A stretch of 64,000 bases of DNA from Lateolabrax maculatus (taxonomy: Eukaryota; Chordata; Actinopteri; Acropomatiformes; Lateolabracidae), in the NCBI GenBank assembly GCA_031216445.1, contig CM062210.1, positions 5,452,501-5,516,500 on the forward strand. The letters run 5' to 3'. A program made the translations under genes and the position numbers. Under the pieces are notes generated by a model, which was not told the origin of the DNA, did no database searches, and worked only from the letters and a program-made list of their open reading frames with translations. Shown here piece after piece: positions 36,031 through 48,195 of the stretch (the stretch's first letter is position 1; the number at the start of each line of letters is the position of its first letter).

Positions 36031-36839
36031 ATGAAGAACTATGAGGCTATAGAACAACTGGATAAACACAAGCGTGAGAGCCAACAGTGTGCAGAGATCA
36101 GTCAAACATCAACGCCTCCTGACAGCTGGGTCAGCCAGGTCTCATGTAATAGTGATGAATGTTTCCTCTGCGCTGATATGAAGTTTCACGTCGACAAACT
36201 ATCAAAAATCCCTCAACAGAGACTAAATTTGGACTCTCAAATACTCCTCAAAATGGCTCAGAGTGGTCTCTTTTCTTTCTCGATTTTGAGTGTATTTGAT
36301 GGCAGTGAATGAGTCACTTGTGTGATCACAGCTCAGTGGGAGAAAATACCCTACGGGCATGTCACTGGCCGATTTGATTAGACATTCATGATGCGAGCTT
36401 TCTGTGATTCATATTGCTATTCAAAGAACGAACAGCATGTTTTGATTACAACCTAGAAGAGATTTTAATGGCTGAAACTTTTATTTGGAGGTTTTTGACT
36501 CATACATCACTCAAAAAGGAACAATTACAAGAAATACTATTCTTAGAGGAGTTATGTCTCCATTTTTCATTTCACTTTCAAAAGAGGTTTCAGTAATAAG
36601 CACACCATTACAAATCTGAATAGGAAAAAATAATCCATTCAAACTTTGGTAATTTAAAAACAGGTAACTCTTTCTAACTGGTTTCTGTGATATATTAAAA
36701 AGAACGTTGTAATAGTAGCAGAAATGGGGTGGCACACTTTGTGGTTTGTTTCTGTCTAGATGTTTTATCCGTAGGACAAGCCACCTTGTTTTGGTAGACG
36801 AGATTAGATCATGATTCACTTCATGGAATCAATTTCACA
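36031..36839. other. Non-coding unique DNA
   Basis: No gene recognised. The 93-codon plus frame (36031-36312) and 102-codon minus frame (36511-36819) lack domains. Confidence 0.5.
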
Positions 36840-37170
36840 GTGTATTACAGCAGCATCCCCTGCAAGATCAGTCTGAATGTCATTTTCGGGAATGATTTGC
36901 CTCGCTCGGAGTGCACAATCATTTCCAGCGTACTGTACCTACACTCCTCAGTTTATCATATTTGCCCTCGGAAAATCTTTATTAGCGTGAAAGGCTTGCA
37001 TTGGGTCTCATGGGAGAGCAGGCTGGCATTGATGCAGATGACAGCAGCAGTCTCTTTCACCCACTGTGGTGTTGACAGACGTGGAAATAGTAAGGATCTG
37101 TCAGGAAGCACTGCAGAACTCACTGCTCGAGCTGCACCGGCTATAAATATTTCAGGAAATAACAATCAGG
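36840..37170. promoter_or_regulatory. Candidate conserved non-coding block, GC-richer
   Basis: Unique DNA richer in GC than its flanks with no simple repeats. It contains TCTTTATTAGCGTGAAAGG, GGCATTGATGCAGATGACAG and CTATAAATATTTC words. Frames on both strands are open (126 codons plus, 69 minus), which argues for composition and not for coding. Function inferred. Confidence 0.22.
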
Positions 37171-37630
37171 GCTGTTTATTCTTTCCGAAGTTATCCGTAA
37201 GTATGACTGACTTGTTTTGAGGATGGTTGTTGTTTTGACAGATTTCGGGGGCTGACAGTGACTGCTCCCTGTCTGTGTGCTGTGTGCATGCTGACGCTGT
37301 GTCTGCCGAGATGAAGTCGACAGGCTGCGAGTGCACGCGCTGTACAGCAGAAGTAATAGTGATATTACAGATACATGTCTTTGCCTTGCTTTCTCTCAAA
37401 TGTCTTATTTTTCATAAATCTGCATATACTTTTACGTCCTTGTATTTATCAGAGAGGGATGAATATAGAGCCAACAAATGACTGTTCAACTAACAGGGGA
37501 GCAATGTTTAAAGTGGTACATTCAGGGATATATTGGGCCGCAGCTACCATTGAGGAGTTGATGTCCATAGTATTTACTAAAATACACTTAATGTGGTCTG
37601 GATTTTGGCATTCCCAACACTTCGGCCCAG
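37171..37630. other. Non-coding unique DNA
   Basis: No gene or repeat recognised. A CpG-bearing patch with CACGCGC lies near 37335. Confidence 0.5.
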
Positions 37631-37853
37631 ACTGAAATACATCAGCAACTAGGATCAAATTCATGTTCCCAGAGGATGAAACCTGCTGAGTTTGGTGACG
37701 CCCCGACTTTTTGTCAAGCGCCACCAGCAGATTAAAGTTATAATTTGTCATACACTTTGTCTTTATTGCTATATTTAACAGATTTTAGAATGTGAACAAG
37801 TTAAACTAAGATAGTAAACAGCACTGCTAAACGTACCTGTTAAACATCAGTAT
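37631..37853 (+). mobile_element. Family A dispersed repeat, partial copy
   Basis: ACTGAAATACATCAGCAACT, ATTCATGTTCCCAGAGGATG, TTTGGTGACGCCCCGAC, AGCGCCACCAGCAG and ACTAAGATAGTAAACAGC followed by CCTGTTAAACATCAG follow the order of the family A copies at 26071 and 45381. Internal deletions are evident, including loss of the TTGCCATGAAAT block. Confidence 0.65.
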
Positions 37854-40800
37854 TTTTTTACAACTTTAAGGTCAACAAAAAAGAAGTTCAGTATTTTACC
37901 ACTAGAGCGGTATTCCTGGCAGCGTGGAGAAAGCTTAGAGCCGACATTTAAACTAGGCCTATGTTAAGTCAAACATCTACAGAAAATATAATCAAACAGA
38001 TAACAGAGTAATAAAGCATGAAAAATCCAAATAAGACTTTATTTTTGGTGACTGGTCCAAACCTTCTGGGGTGTTTGAGGGGACTTGAGGGATATATTGC
38101 TCATAACCTCAGAATATCCAAAATCCTGACAACAGCCCTGCTGATACTGAGCTCAGCTGTTCAATGCTTCAATATATATTGAAACATTATTTTACACCAA
38201 GATAATACAAAGGATTTTCAAGCATCTATTTAATGACACAAACTCAAGACTTGACAGTAATTTTAATACACTTTGAAAGAATTGGAGAAAAACATATGTC
38301 ATATGTCAGTGACACTGTTGTGATGGTAGTCCTTGATCACTTCCAAGACTTGATAAGTCAAAGCAATCTCCGCACTCATTTGTTCAGCAGCTTTTACATT
38401 TTTCTTTTTTTCACAGTCTAGAATATGCAAAAGCTACAAGGTGACTGTTCAGTAATGTCTTTGTGCAATTATTTTCACAAACAGATTAGTATTTGTGAGC
38501 TAAAATTAGCCTCAAACAATCTAGGATTGATTTGGAGGAAAGCATCAATTACACCACTGTCCTGACCAATTATGCTAATTTGCGATAGACTTTAACCTCA
38601 CTGCCAGTGTCCTGCCTCAAAAAACAACTTTCCAGAATAGTTGAACTAAGAATAGTTTTACTAAACTGACTGTGAATCAGGTCAGGACTCTTGGAGTGGT
38701 GAAATTGTCATATTGTCAAAAACAGACATTCTCATACTCTAATATTTAATATATTATTTTGTCTTCTTGACGTGAGTGTTTGAAGAACCCCTCATTATAT
38801 TTATTTCCTCAAATGCAATGGGAGCATTTTCTTCTGAAATCTTGAGTAAATAAAAACATGATTCTTAAAATATTTTTCCTGAGCAGTTATTCGTTATTCT
38901 TATAGTGTGTTACTTTGCTGATAAGCCAATCAAATATCTTGAAAAATGCTGTCATAACTCTCTTTGTGGTCAGTTTTGAGGCAAATGCCTGTTTTCATGT
39001 ATCTGTTGCTTTAACAGCGAGTAATTATTCAAGTTAAATGTACTTGTTTGCAATATTCTGTATGCATTCTCACAATAGTCTTTAATAAATCACTGAATCT
39101 GCAATGACACTGATAAATCACTTCAACAATGTCAAGGCAAGAAGATCTTGTAAAAAATCTATCTGTAATCCAAGAAATGGCATCTGGTTTGTAGGATACA
39201 TCAAGAAAAAATGCCCTAAAAATAGCCAACAGAATTGATCCATGATTCTCGAGAACACATCTGACACGGCTAAATGTAATGTTTAGCAAATCAGGGTGAG
39301 AGGGAAAACAAACAATGTGAGAAATAGGCAGAGGATAGGTGTGAGGCTTTCCTGAGCAGGTGGCAGAGGCGTCCAGATGCTGCAGAGAAGCAGCGAAGCA
39401 GATAATGTCCTGCCTAGATTACCTCCGGGGGCCTGATTACAGTGGAGCGTCCTCATCTGGGGCAGCTCCAAGCTGGTTCTGCAGGGATCAGCTGTTCCCA
39501 CTGTCGTCCTGATGGTCTGAGTACTCATCTGTCCCCAGATACAGAGGTCTAAAAATACATCTTTATGTGTTGTAAAATTAAGTGTTAATTTAAAAACTGT
39601 CACATTTCCATTTAGGGAAACGGTAATGCCTGTAATATAATACATACTTACTATCTTGCTTGGCTTTCTGTTGATGTAGCAGTAAGTTGGCATGGAATCA
39701 GCCAAGTGTTGCAGCAGGTCCTGCCATGTTTGTGTTATCCTTGCAAGAGCTACAGCATCATGCAATTAAAGCAGCTTCAGCAACGCTGGTTGGATTATAC
39801 TGGATTCAGACTTTCACAAGCTAATTTCTGTAATTATGAGTCACTTTAAATAGCTTAATTGCAGACTAGTGATGATATATACAAAATGTTATGTTATGGA
39901 AAACGATTTTGTATCTTCATTTAAACAAGAATTAAGTAAGTAGTTGAAGGAAAACTGTGACATTATTCTACATTGTACTTACTATAATGTCCTTTTCTTA
40001 ATTTCCGACTTTTCTACCAAGTCCGTGGCACTCAACGCAAGCACACGTGTTCCCACTGAAGACGTCAATATTTAAAATGGGTCACGGATATATATTTAAT
40101 AAAAATAAAAAAAAAGGCTAAACTGAATATTTTCATAAAACTGTAGTTTTATGAAACCCTTGTTCTGGGGGGAACTGTAGTTTCTGAAACAGAAGTAAAT
40201 AAGCATATTTTTGGGGGACTATTTTCAGCCACAACACAAAGTTTTTTTTATAGTTTTTGTACAGCAATGGAGCTACTCAAACAATATTTGTTAGCAGGAT
40301 CATTTCATTAGTTTTTTTGCCAATTAGAAGTCTTTACCACTGTGTTTTTATTTTATTCATGGAAATCGTTTTGTTTAACACGACTTAAGCTTCATGTTAA
40401 CTTGTATAAAACTTTGCCTCTTCCTCAATGATTATATGCGTTGATACAGGATTCAAAATTATCTGACTGAACCTTCAAGAAATTGAGGAGCAAGTTTGTG
40501 TTAATGGCTGGTGATTGGAGAAAATTCATTTCCGACTTCTGGAGAGAGGCCTCTATGTTTTCATCAGCTACCACTGTCTAACACTGTTAACTTAATTGGT
40601 ACATGACTGCCTGCACACTGAGGAACTGATGATTATTGCTTGTGGTGGTCATTTTGCATATGGATGTAACTTCCAAGGTTATCCCACAGAGACGCCACAT
40701 AGACATGAGCACAACCTGTATTCAATTATTTGTGTTAATGAACAATATTTATTTCATTTTGACATGATTTGTTTTTCTTTATATAAAACCCTGCTACTGG

Positions 40801-41599
40801 AAATGAGTGTAAACTAGTCAGATTAAAACCATTTGCTTTTTCGCTTTCTTGCAGAGAGTCAGATGCAAATGTTGATACACTTTCCTGTCTGGTGGTTAGT
40901 TTAGTTAAGCATAAAGAGTGGAAACGGGGAAATGGCAAGCCTGCTCTGTGCAAAGGTAACAAGATCTGCAAACCAGCACCTCTAAAGCTCACTAATTAAC
41001 ATGATATATCTTGTTTGTTTTAACCAGGCTAACTAACTAACTAATTGGCTGCTTCGTACTGAACTGATGAGAGTGGTATCAGTTTTCTCACCTAACTCTG
41101 AGGAAGAAAGCAAATAAGCCGATTTACCTAGAGCTATTAATTTAACTGCAACAGTGTTCAATACTATACATCCTATTTTGACTACCCAATGTAAAGGACA
41201 TGTAAAGGACAAATAAAGAAATATTTTCCTCACCTCACATTTAAGTTTAGAATAGATTTAGACACTCTAATGTTATACTTTACCTACCTGCAGCTCACCT
41301 GGATTATGATCTCAGTGTCTGATATCTGCTGCTATACTCCATGATGTCTTACATATATTTATTTAAGACAGAATTGTTTTTGTTGTGTTTTATCCACCAG
41401 CATCCATGTCTTCGTAAATTGTTCCTTTCCTTTCATTTGGTTTTTCATTCTGACTAATTCACCCCTACTGGATTATTGGCATTTTACAGCAAGCCACGGT
41501 CCACATGTTGACATGTAAATAATATTTCATTTTATTAATGATTTTTTTTAAAGTGTGTGTGTGTGCTAAAAGTGTAACTTGAGAGACGGAGAACCAGCC
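37854..41599. other. Non-coding unique DNA
   Basis: About 3.7 kb without recognised gene. It includes a GC-richer patch at 39340-39500, a perfect hairpin at 40131-40156 and A runs near 40105. The 160-codon minus frame at 39283-39765 is the longest in this part but has no convincing domain. Confidence 0.45.
40131..40156. repeat. Perfect 11-bp inverted repeat
   Basis: TTTCATAAAAC (40131-40141) and GTTTTATGAAA (40146-40156) are exact reverse complements around a TGTA loop. Confidence 0.8.
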
Positions 41600-41960
41600 G
41601 AGAGACACTTGGCAGTGCCATCGTTAGAGAGTGCAAACATAATTAACTAATCATGCTGGCTGACACGTTACAAATACAGATGTAATTGACTGCCAATGTG
41701 AGTTTGAAATATTCATACAGATGGGTTGCAACAGTCAGACAGTGATACTGTAACAAACACAATCCCCAAACTAATTGGGTCAGCCACTGCTCAAAGAGGC
41801 AATTTGGAAAGCAATTACAGTCTCCAGTTTGCTTGTGAGCGACTGATAACCGCGTGAAAATATCTAAATCCTCTGATGAATCCTTTCAAACATGACTTCA
41901 CAACACCTAATCAATTCCAGCATCACAGGTAAGCAATGAATGCACTGATATTACAGCTAC
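41600..41960. promoter_or_regulatory. Candidate conserved non-coding block
   Basis: Unique DNA with CATAATTAACTAATCATGC (41639-41657), GATGTAATTGACTGCC, AACTAATTGGGTC and GGAAAGCAATTACAGTC, a notable density of homeodomain-type cores in separate unique contexts. No open frame. It ends near a CACAG|GTAAGC donor-like word at 41929, which has no convincing exon before it. Confidence 0.25.
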
Positions 41961-42805
41961 CAATCCTTGAATGAACTGCATTCTGTAGGAATGTGACCAA
42001 TCCCATGATCCAATCCCATTATCACCAAAGTAACGGCCTCTGGCTGCATATGATCAAACACTGGATTTGTGCCTCTGAAGTTTCACTGACTGAAACCAAA
42101 TCCAAAGCAGTTGAAAATGGAGCGACTGATGTTGAAGGTGAATGAAATTGCTCACACATTCACTCTTGTATAATGGGTTGAATATAGAAGGCAATCAATA
42201 GCCGATGACTGGGTGATACACATGTCATGTCATTATAATTACTTAGTAATGAATAAAATAATTGATGTCAAGTCATTGCCGAGTTTAGAATGAAAAGGTT
42301 ATCGTAAGTTGTTAATAACTTTGTTTTGTTTTTTTTCTTCAATGTTTCCCGAAGTGTGGTGATGGTGGTTGTTTGTTTTTTTGTGAAGGCTTTCAGATAG
42401 CTGCCTCCGAGAATTCTGCCTCTAACCAAATACAGTGGAGAAATTGTATACATTTTAAGTGCATTTCTCCCAGTTTTGAAAAGTGAAAAAGTACAGTGAC
42501 TCCAGAAACAATTTCCAGGTCAACAGTTTTTAGTACTTTCTAACTTTAATAGTAAATAATCTAAAGTAGAAGTTACTGACAGCAATGTCTTTAAATTTCC
42601 ATTCCATCAAAATTCGAAGGGGATGATGTTGTGATCATAAATGTCCTCAGAAATAAAAAGTGGCAAGTAAATAGCTTTGAAAGTACCTCACTGAGATGGA
42701 CAGAACTAAGAGTCTACAGCTCTGCTAGGGATCCTGTGAGGCTGTTATGCTTATTGTGAAGAAAACCAAAGTATACATTGGAAATTATGATCTAATAAAG
42801 GGCTC
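41961..42805. other. Non-coding unique DNA
   Basis: No gene recognised. A short T run and GTTTGTTTTTTTG simple sequence lie at 42320-42382. The last 200 bp may include decayed family A sequence. Confidence 0.4.
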
Positions 42806-43130
42806 TGAGAGGGATCACCAAAGTTCACAAAGACCATGAATATCTTGCATGGTAATTCGTTGTCGAGATATTTCACAGATATGTCACACCTGCTGGTGGT
42901 GCTAAAGGAAAAGTTTGGGATCATTAAAGTGATTACAATTCATCCTCTGGAAACCATGAATGTTTGAACCAAATTTCAAGGCAATCCGTTACAATGTGGT
43001 GAAATTTAAAGGAACTAAAGGAAAACTCTGTAGATCACCAAAGGTACTAGGATTTATCCTCTGGGGATCATGACTAAAAGGTTTCATGGCAATCCATCAA
43101 ATAGTTGAAATATCCCCGACTGGATCACAG
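42806..43130 (+). mobile_element. Family A-related modules in tandem
   Basis: Three modules follow one another with spacing of 120 and then 114 bp, each containing variants of GATCACCAAAGT, ATCCTCTGGGGA(C/T)CATGA, TTTCATGGCAATCC and GAAATATCC. Starts of the CCATGA words are at about 42834, 42954 and 43068. This is either an internally repetitive element or local tandem growth of one module. Confidence 0.6.
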
Positions 43131-43425
43131 AATATGAAGAAAATAGCATTTAAATTCTTAGAGTAAATGCATTAAATTGATAAATTAATTCATAAAATAC
43201 ACCATCATGCTGATGATTGCAGTTCATGCCAATAAAGTTGTTTAGAAACACTGGTAGTGCGTTCAGATTGCCTCCAGATCAGAGAGCATGCAAAGATATA
43301 GCTTCCAGTGGTTTCATGTCCAACTGAAGCATGTTCATGTCGAGGGAGTCCCTTTTAACTTGCTAAGTTATTAGTATTAGATTAATATCTAGAGTTTAAT
43401 ATTTTTTAATTGAAAAGGGTTTTCA
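43131..43425. other. Non-coding spacer
   Basis: No feature recognised between two groups of family A modules. Confidence 0.45.
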
Positions 43426-43650
43426 CAAAAATGTTAGGGATCATCCTCAAGGGATCATTGATAGTCACTTCAAATTTCATGGAAATTTGGCCATCCATGC
43501 TTGGGGTACTTTGTCATGGACCAAAGTGTTGCACAAGGGGAAATGATGGATGGTTCTCGACAAGGTTTAAGATGTCAAAACAATGACCAGGAGTCATCCT
43601 CTGGGGACCGTTAATATTGTTAGCAAATTCCATGGTTGTAGTTTTAAAAT
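43426..43650 (+). mobile_element. Family A-related modules, further copies
   Basis: GGGATCATCCTCAAGGGATC, TCAAATTTCATGGAAATTTGG, then GAGTCATCCTCTGGGGACC and AGCAAATTCCATGG repeat the module seen at 42806-43130. Confidence 0.5.
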
Positions 43651-43954
43651 GCTGTTAAACGTATGGTCTGCATGATTATGGATACCTTTAGGACAATCGA
43701 TATTTGCCACAGCAGCAGGGGGACGTCTCTGAGCAAGCAAATGATGATTCGCAGCTCTTTCAATTAGCTCAGGGGTCCTAATATAGTAAGCTGGGGAGCA
43801 GCCCATTGCCTCGGCCATAAATCAAATGGAATTACAAACTAGAAGACATGCCAAGACTGAACATGGAAATGCATCCCACTTCTAAATTTGCATCTACATA
43901 TTCCATTCATTTATATACTACTATTTCCGCATCCATCAGCGCATAGCTTGATAA
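43651..43954. other. Non-coding DNA
   Basis: Nothing recognised. A 74-codon minus frame at 43594-43818 partly overlaps repeat sequence. Confidence 0.45.
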
Positions 43955-44260
43955 AGATTAGTCACAATGAGTGCCTTGAGTCAGCTAATGCTCAGCTAAA
44001 TCATTAATTTGCTCCAATTAAAGAGGCAAAAACCTATTTCTGGCTCGCACACTCAGTCTTTGAAACAGCTGCGTTATTAGTTGTTGATTAAGTTTGTTTG
44101 TGAGCCTCTGTTCATTTGCATTTGCATGAAGCTCCTTACAAATTTCAGTCTCCAGAATGCATCCAAAGGCAGCAGGCAGATGGCTGCTATTCAGTGTTTA
44201 TCAAGCAACACTAAGTTTTATGTCTTTCACTCTGGTCTCCAGATACTCATTATCGATGCT
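43955..44260. promoter_or_regulatory. Candidate conserved non-coding block
   Basis: Unique DNA with GTCAGCTAATGCTCAGCTAA (43980-43999, a near-direct repeat of TCAGCTAA), AAATCATTAATTTGC, CCAATTAAAGAG and CATTTGCATTTGCATGAAG (44114-44132, two octamer-like ATTTGCAT words in tandem). POU/homeodomain motif density is high. Function inferred. Confidence 0.28.
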
Positions 44261-44990
44261 AGTTAGACGATATAACAAAAGGCAGTTCAGAGGTTGAACA
44301 CCTGGCAGCACAGATGAAGAATATTACAAAATGTGATACATTTTGAACAAATCCATAAGAACTGTACAATATAGAAAATAGAGGTTAGAAAGAACACACT
44401 GCAAGGTTAATCCTTCTATGGGAGACCCCACTGGTTGAGCCAATCATTGAGGACCCCCACGATCCTGTGTAAATAGACAATCCTCAAATTGTATTTGAAC
44501 ATCCATCACTTAGGCTTATTTTCTTTCATAGCCGGGCTTTATCCATGAGGGGTGTCGGGGCCTGAGGCACAAACCTACTGAAAAGCATCAGAATAATTCA
44601 ATCAGATTGCCCAGAGATCTCATTACAGGTCTGGAGTGTGATGCTAAGCATTAGACTTTCAGTGTTGCCAGCAGAGGCTCTCTGAAGGCGGTGGGTCGGC
44701 TGATTGACAGACTGAAGGTTCTTTCAGGGTGAGTTCATAGTTAAATTGCCTTCTGCTCCCCATTCTCTGTATCAGTGCTCTGTCTCTCAACTCTCATATT
44801 CTTGGGTACCCACTTTGAAGTCCTTCATGTTAAATGTACAGCAGAGCAGCCAGTGCACATAACGATACATTTTATCATTTTTTATGTACTTCAAATATTA
44901 AATTCATCTAATGCACGAAGACAGTTCTTTAAATTTTGTCTTCTTTTAATGCAACCACTTTATACACTTATTTATACACTATTTTTAACA
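44261..44990. other. Non-coding unique DNA
   Basis: No gene recognised. CCAGCAGAGGCT at 44668-44679 partly matches a CTCF core, but alone it is weak. Confidence 0.45.
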
Positions 44991-45356
44991 GGATAGTTCT
45001 GGTTTTTGAAGTGGGGTTGTATGAGGTACTTATCTATAGTCAGTGTATTATCTACAGTAGATGGAAGTCTGCACGCCCCCAGGGTGGAGAAGCAGGCGCG
45101 GATGCTAAGCAATGTATTGCTGTGGACGGGGTCAGCAGCAAAACGTATTTTAGCCACCTAAGAAAAGGCTTAACTAAAGTTTTACTGTACGTCATTTTAA
45201 ATGTTTGCTATAGATTTTCACCACCTTACCTTGCTGTCAGACATCCCTTTCTGACGGGGAACTGAAGCCGTTATATCACTCCCTTAAAAGCCACCAGACT
45301 TTGCTGAGAAAAAAACAGAAATGTTACCTTGCAGAACACAGGAGTTGCTAGTCTAA
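44991..45356 (+). mobile_element. Dispersed repeat family G
   Basis: Begins GGATAGTTCTGGTTTTTGAA and carries GTGGGGTTGTATGAGGTAC, TATAGTCAGTGTATTA, GCACGCCCCCAGGGTGGAG, GCTGTGGACGGGGTCAGCAG and ACCTTGCTGTCAGACATCCC, then GGGGAACTGAAGCCGTTAT and AAAGCCACCAGACTTTGCTG. I recognise this series as one of the most frequent percomorph dispersed repeats. It has no coding capacity; the 109-codon frame over it is chance. It is followed within 25 bp by a family A copy. Confidence 0.65.
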
Positions 45357-45380
45357 AGTCTAAAAATCACTAAATGTAAT

Positions 45381-45840
45381 GGTGCAAAACTTGGTAAAGA
45401 CATTCATTGTTCCCAGACAAGACTCCTAATGACTTTGGTGATCCACCGATATTTCATCTCCTACCACCATGAGACTGAAATTTGTGGTTTTGAGTAAAAA
45501 TGTCTTAACATCTACGAGATAGATTGCCATGAATTGTAATAACGATTGCTTAATTTTTTTTTTTTTTTTTATATATAGTGCCATCATCAGGTCAGTACAT
45601 TGGTTTATAACTAAATACTTGCAAAACGAATGGCATTCCCATCCACTGCAGCTGTACTCAGTGTGTAGTGTTAATTAGCAAATGTAAACATAATAACATA
45701 CTAAACTAAGATGGTGAACATGGTTAACATAACCTGCTTAACATTTACATGTCATCTGACATAAGCATTTTGCTAAAAGCACCACGGGCCTAAGTCCAGC
45801 CTCACAGAGCTGCTTGCATGGCTGTAGAGTCTTGCTTTAT
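45381..45840 (+). mobile_element. Family A dispersed repeat, long copy with T-tract insertion
   Basis: The copy follows the order of 26071-26510 with ACATTCATTGTTCCCAGACA, TGACTTTGGTGATCCACCG, CACCATGAGACTGAAATTTG, TTGGTTTATAACTAAATAC, TTGCAAAACGAATGGCATTC, CAGCTGTACTCAGTGTGTAG, ACTAAGATGGTGAACATGG and GCTTGCATGGCTGTAGAGTC. A 17-base T run at 45554-45570 interrupts it near the middle. Confidence 0.75.
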
Positions 45841-47940
45841 ATATATATACGTGTAATCATAGTGATTTTATAGCAAAAACATATGCTTTCATGCTCCAGG
45901 AACATTTTCCAAAATGATTCATGTTATGTGCCTGAGTCATGGGATTACAAACATCTTGCCAGTTACCAAACACCCATCATATCATGTAGAACATCTTACC
46001 TGGAACCATGTTTACTCAAAAGAAAGGATCTTGAGATCATTGGATCTTTTTCTCTGGTGCAGTGTTCCCGTGGTGCCGAAACAGAAGCTATTCTTCAAAT
46101 AGTCTCAAGGGCGAAGTGTGAATTGTACATTGTCAGATAAAAAGCTGCTCAGCTGCTGCACAGCATCTAACTAATGAAATACAAATCTCAGTTTGGAGCT
46201 GTGCTATGAATTTGGAGTCAGGAATCTCTTTATATGAGCCTAACTACAGCATCTGGAGAGAAGACTGTGCACATTTTCTCAAGCTAAAGTCTCTGCTGGG
46301 AGCTGCGGGTTTAATGGCTACTGTTTGCTTTAAAAAAAGCTTTTGCTTTGTTATGGCTTGTATTACCCTGGGCATGTGATGTGTGGCAAAATCAGAAAAA
46401 TACAGCAAGGACACTACTTGCTGATATTCCCCAAACTATATGAAATATTTCTGTACTGACAAATAATCACATATGGCTTGTAATAAACATATTCTATTTA
46501 TTGCACCTTACTTTTTTGTCATTTCTGTCACTTCACCACTTTTATAAAGGTTGTCTCTCCGACAGCAGCTTTACCTGACTTCACTAACCTGTCCTTCTCC
46601 TTCTCTTCATCTCCCACAGACTTGATCCATTTATTCTCCACTTTATATCCAATTACTGGGGCAATACTGGATGCTGGACCATTTAGCTTCCTGACCTCTC
46701 TTTCTCTTTTAGTCTATGTGACTCCATGAGTCTCTAAAATGCTATTTTGATTTTCGATGGGATTATCTAACCTTTTTTCCTAATCTCCTTTCTTGTTAAA
46801 ATAAAGAGTATCAGAGCACATAAAACTCCTTCTGAATGATCTAAACTCCCCTAAACTGGTACTCTGTCTGTAGTCTGATCTAACTTTGTCCCTTGACTAT
46901 TGCTCTAGTCTGCAATACAAGAACACTGTGGTGTCTTTGGCCTCCGTCTTTTAGCAAATACTCAAGTATATATATAGCCATCAACTGCATATATAAGACA
47001 AGTTTATAATGTTTCCTCCTGACTCGTATAAAAAGTCTGTTTTCAGCCAACACATGGAGCTGACATTAGTTTAATTAGCCCTCTACTTACAGACAATAGA
47101 ATCTGCCAGTAAGAGTAAAGGCAAATGTCACCGGCTAGAAATGAGAAGCAGCTTTTGTCCTCGTCTGTCTGATTCAAGCACCTATTGTTTCAAAAATGAC
47201 CAGGAATTTCGAGTGGTAGACTTGGTAACATTATTACTGTAAACTGTAAGTTACCAAGGGGTTTGTGCTCAGCGAAATGTCAATTGTAGATAATTAACTT
47301 GTTTTGTTTAACACGTTAAGGAGAAGCTTTAAGGCAGATGCCATCTGCAGATGAAGATCAAGTGATATTATGGAAAGCTCCAGAACAACTACAACATGGA
47401 GTTTTTAATGAGACGGTAAATATGAGGAATGTAAAGAAGCAAACCTTGGTAGGTATAGGAATGAGGGTGATACCTGAAAAGATGCCAAACTTTGTTGAAA
47501 ATAAATGAAGACACAAAATACAATCCTTACATGTTTTGCTTCTTCTGTTGGATTTTAGTCACAAGTATAATTTATGAACAGTTTACTGTTTTGTTTTCAA
47601 ATACAAGCAAGCTTTAAATTCCTTTGCCAGTGTGGTATCCTCATTGGGCTGCTTTCTTTCAGCTAATCTAAGAATTCTCCTCATGTGACAGATGTTTGTA
47701 ATGGGGCCATATCTTGCATACATTACATTAAAATAGCAGTAGAGGAGAGGAGTGCAGTGTGTGAATTCTTCCCGTGTTTCTTTTGCCCTGTGGCTGTGCT
47801 TGTTAGCGTTTAATGAGCACTTGATCATATGTGATGTCTTTTTGGTCAGCTAAGGATAACATGGTGAGGAGTGGGAGGAGGTGAAGGAGGTCTCCCTAAT
47901 AATCACTTCTTTTTCAGCCCTTTAGTAACAACTGCACATT
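45841..47940. other. Non-coding unique DNA
   Basis: No gene or named repeat. There is a short TATATA tract at 45839-45849. Two frames at 45883-46140 lie on the same strand in different phases and have no domain. Confidence 0.5.
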
Positions 47941-48195
47941 AGGGACAGCTGTAGCCTTAAGAGATGTGGGCTTGCATCTGCAAGGTCAAAAGCTCAAGTC
48001 CTATCAGTTTGCTGACCATTTGGGAGAATCTGGTTGTTGAGGTTGGGTGAGTTACAGTCAAAGTGCCCTTGAGCAAGACACCTGGCCCTGAGCTGCTCTA
48101 GTGCAATGAGCAGCACTGTGGTTGTACTGGGCAGCTCCCAAGTGTGAGTATGTGTAACCTTAACAGGGATAAAACCATAGCTGTGCTGTGAACAA
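47941..48195 (+). mobile_element. tRNA-derived SINE, second type
   Basis: A head with a weak A-box-like GCTGTAGCCTTAAGAGA is followed 39 bases later by a B-box-like AGCTCAAGTCC (47991-48001). The body reads GTGCCCTTGAGCAAGACACC, TGGCCCTGAGCTGCTC, AGCAGCACTGTGG and GGGCAGCTCCCAAGTGTGAG, a series I recognise from a large fish SINE group. The 3' end fades near 48195. Moderately decayed. It is distinct from the SINE at 5511. Confidence 0.7.

Noticed and set aside
39283..39765. 160-codon minus-strand frame whose start (WQDLLQHLADSMP) slightly recalls the C-terminal end of Tc1-like transposases, followed by a GTAAGT donor
   Set aside because: No DDE motifs or terminal inverted repeats were found on either side. 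The upstream minus-strand sequence lacks the expected preceding transposase region, so the likeness is too short.
44668..44679. CTCF site (CCAGCAGAGGCT)
   Set aside because: It matches only part of the core, and AT-rich fish DNA gives such matches by chance.
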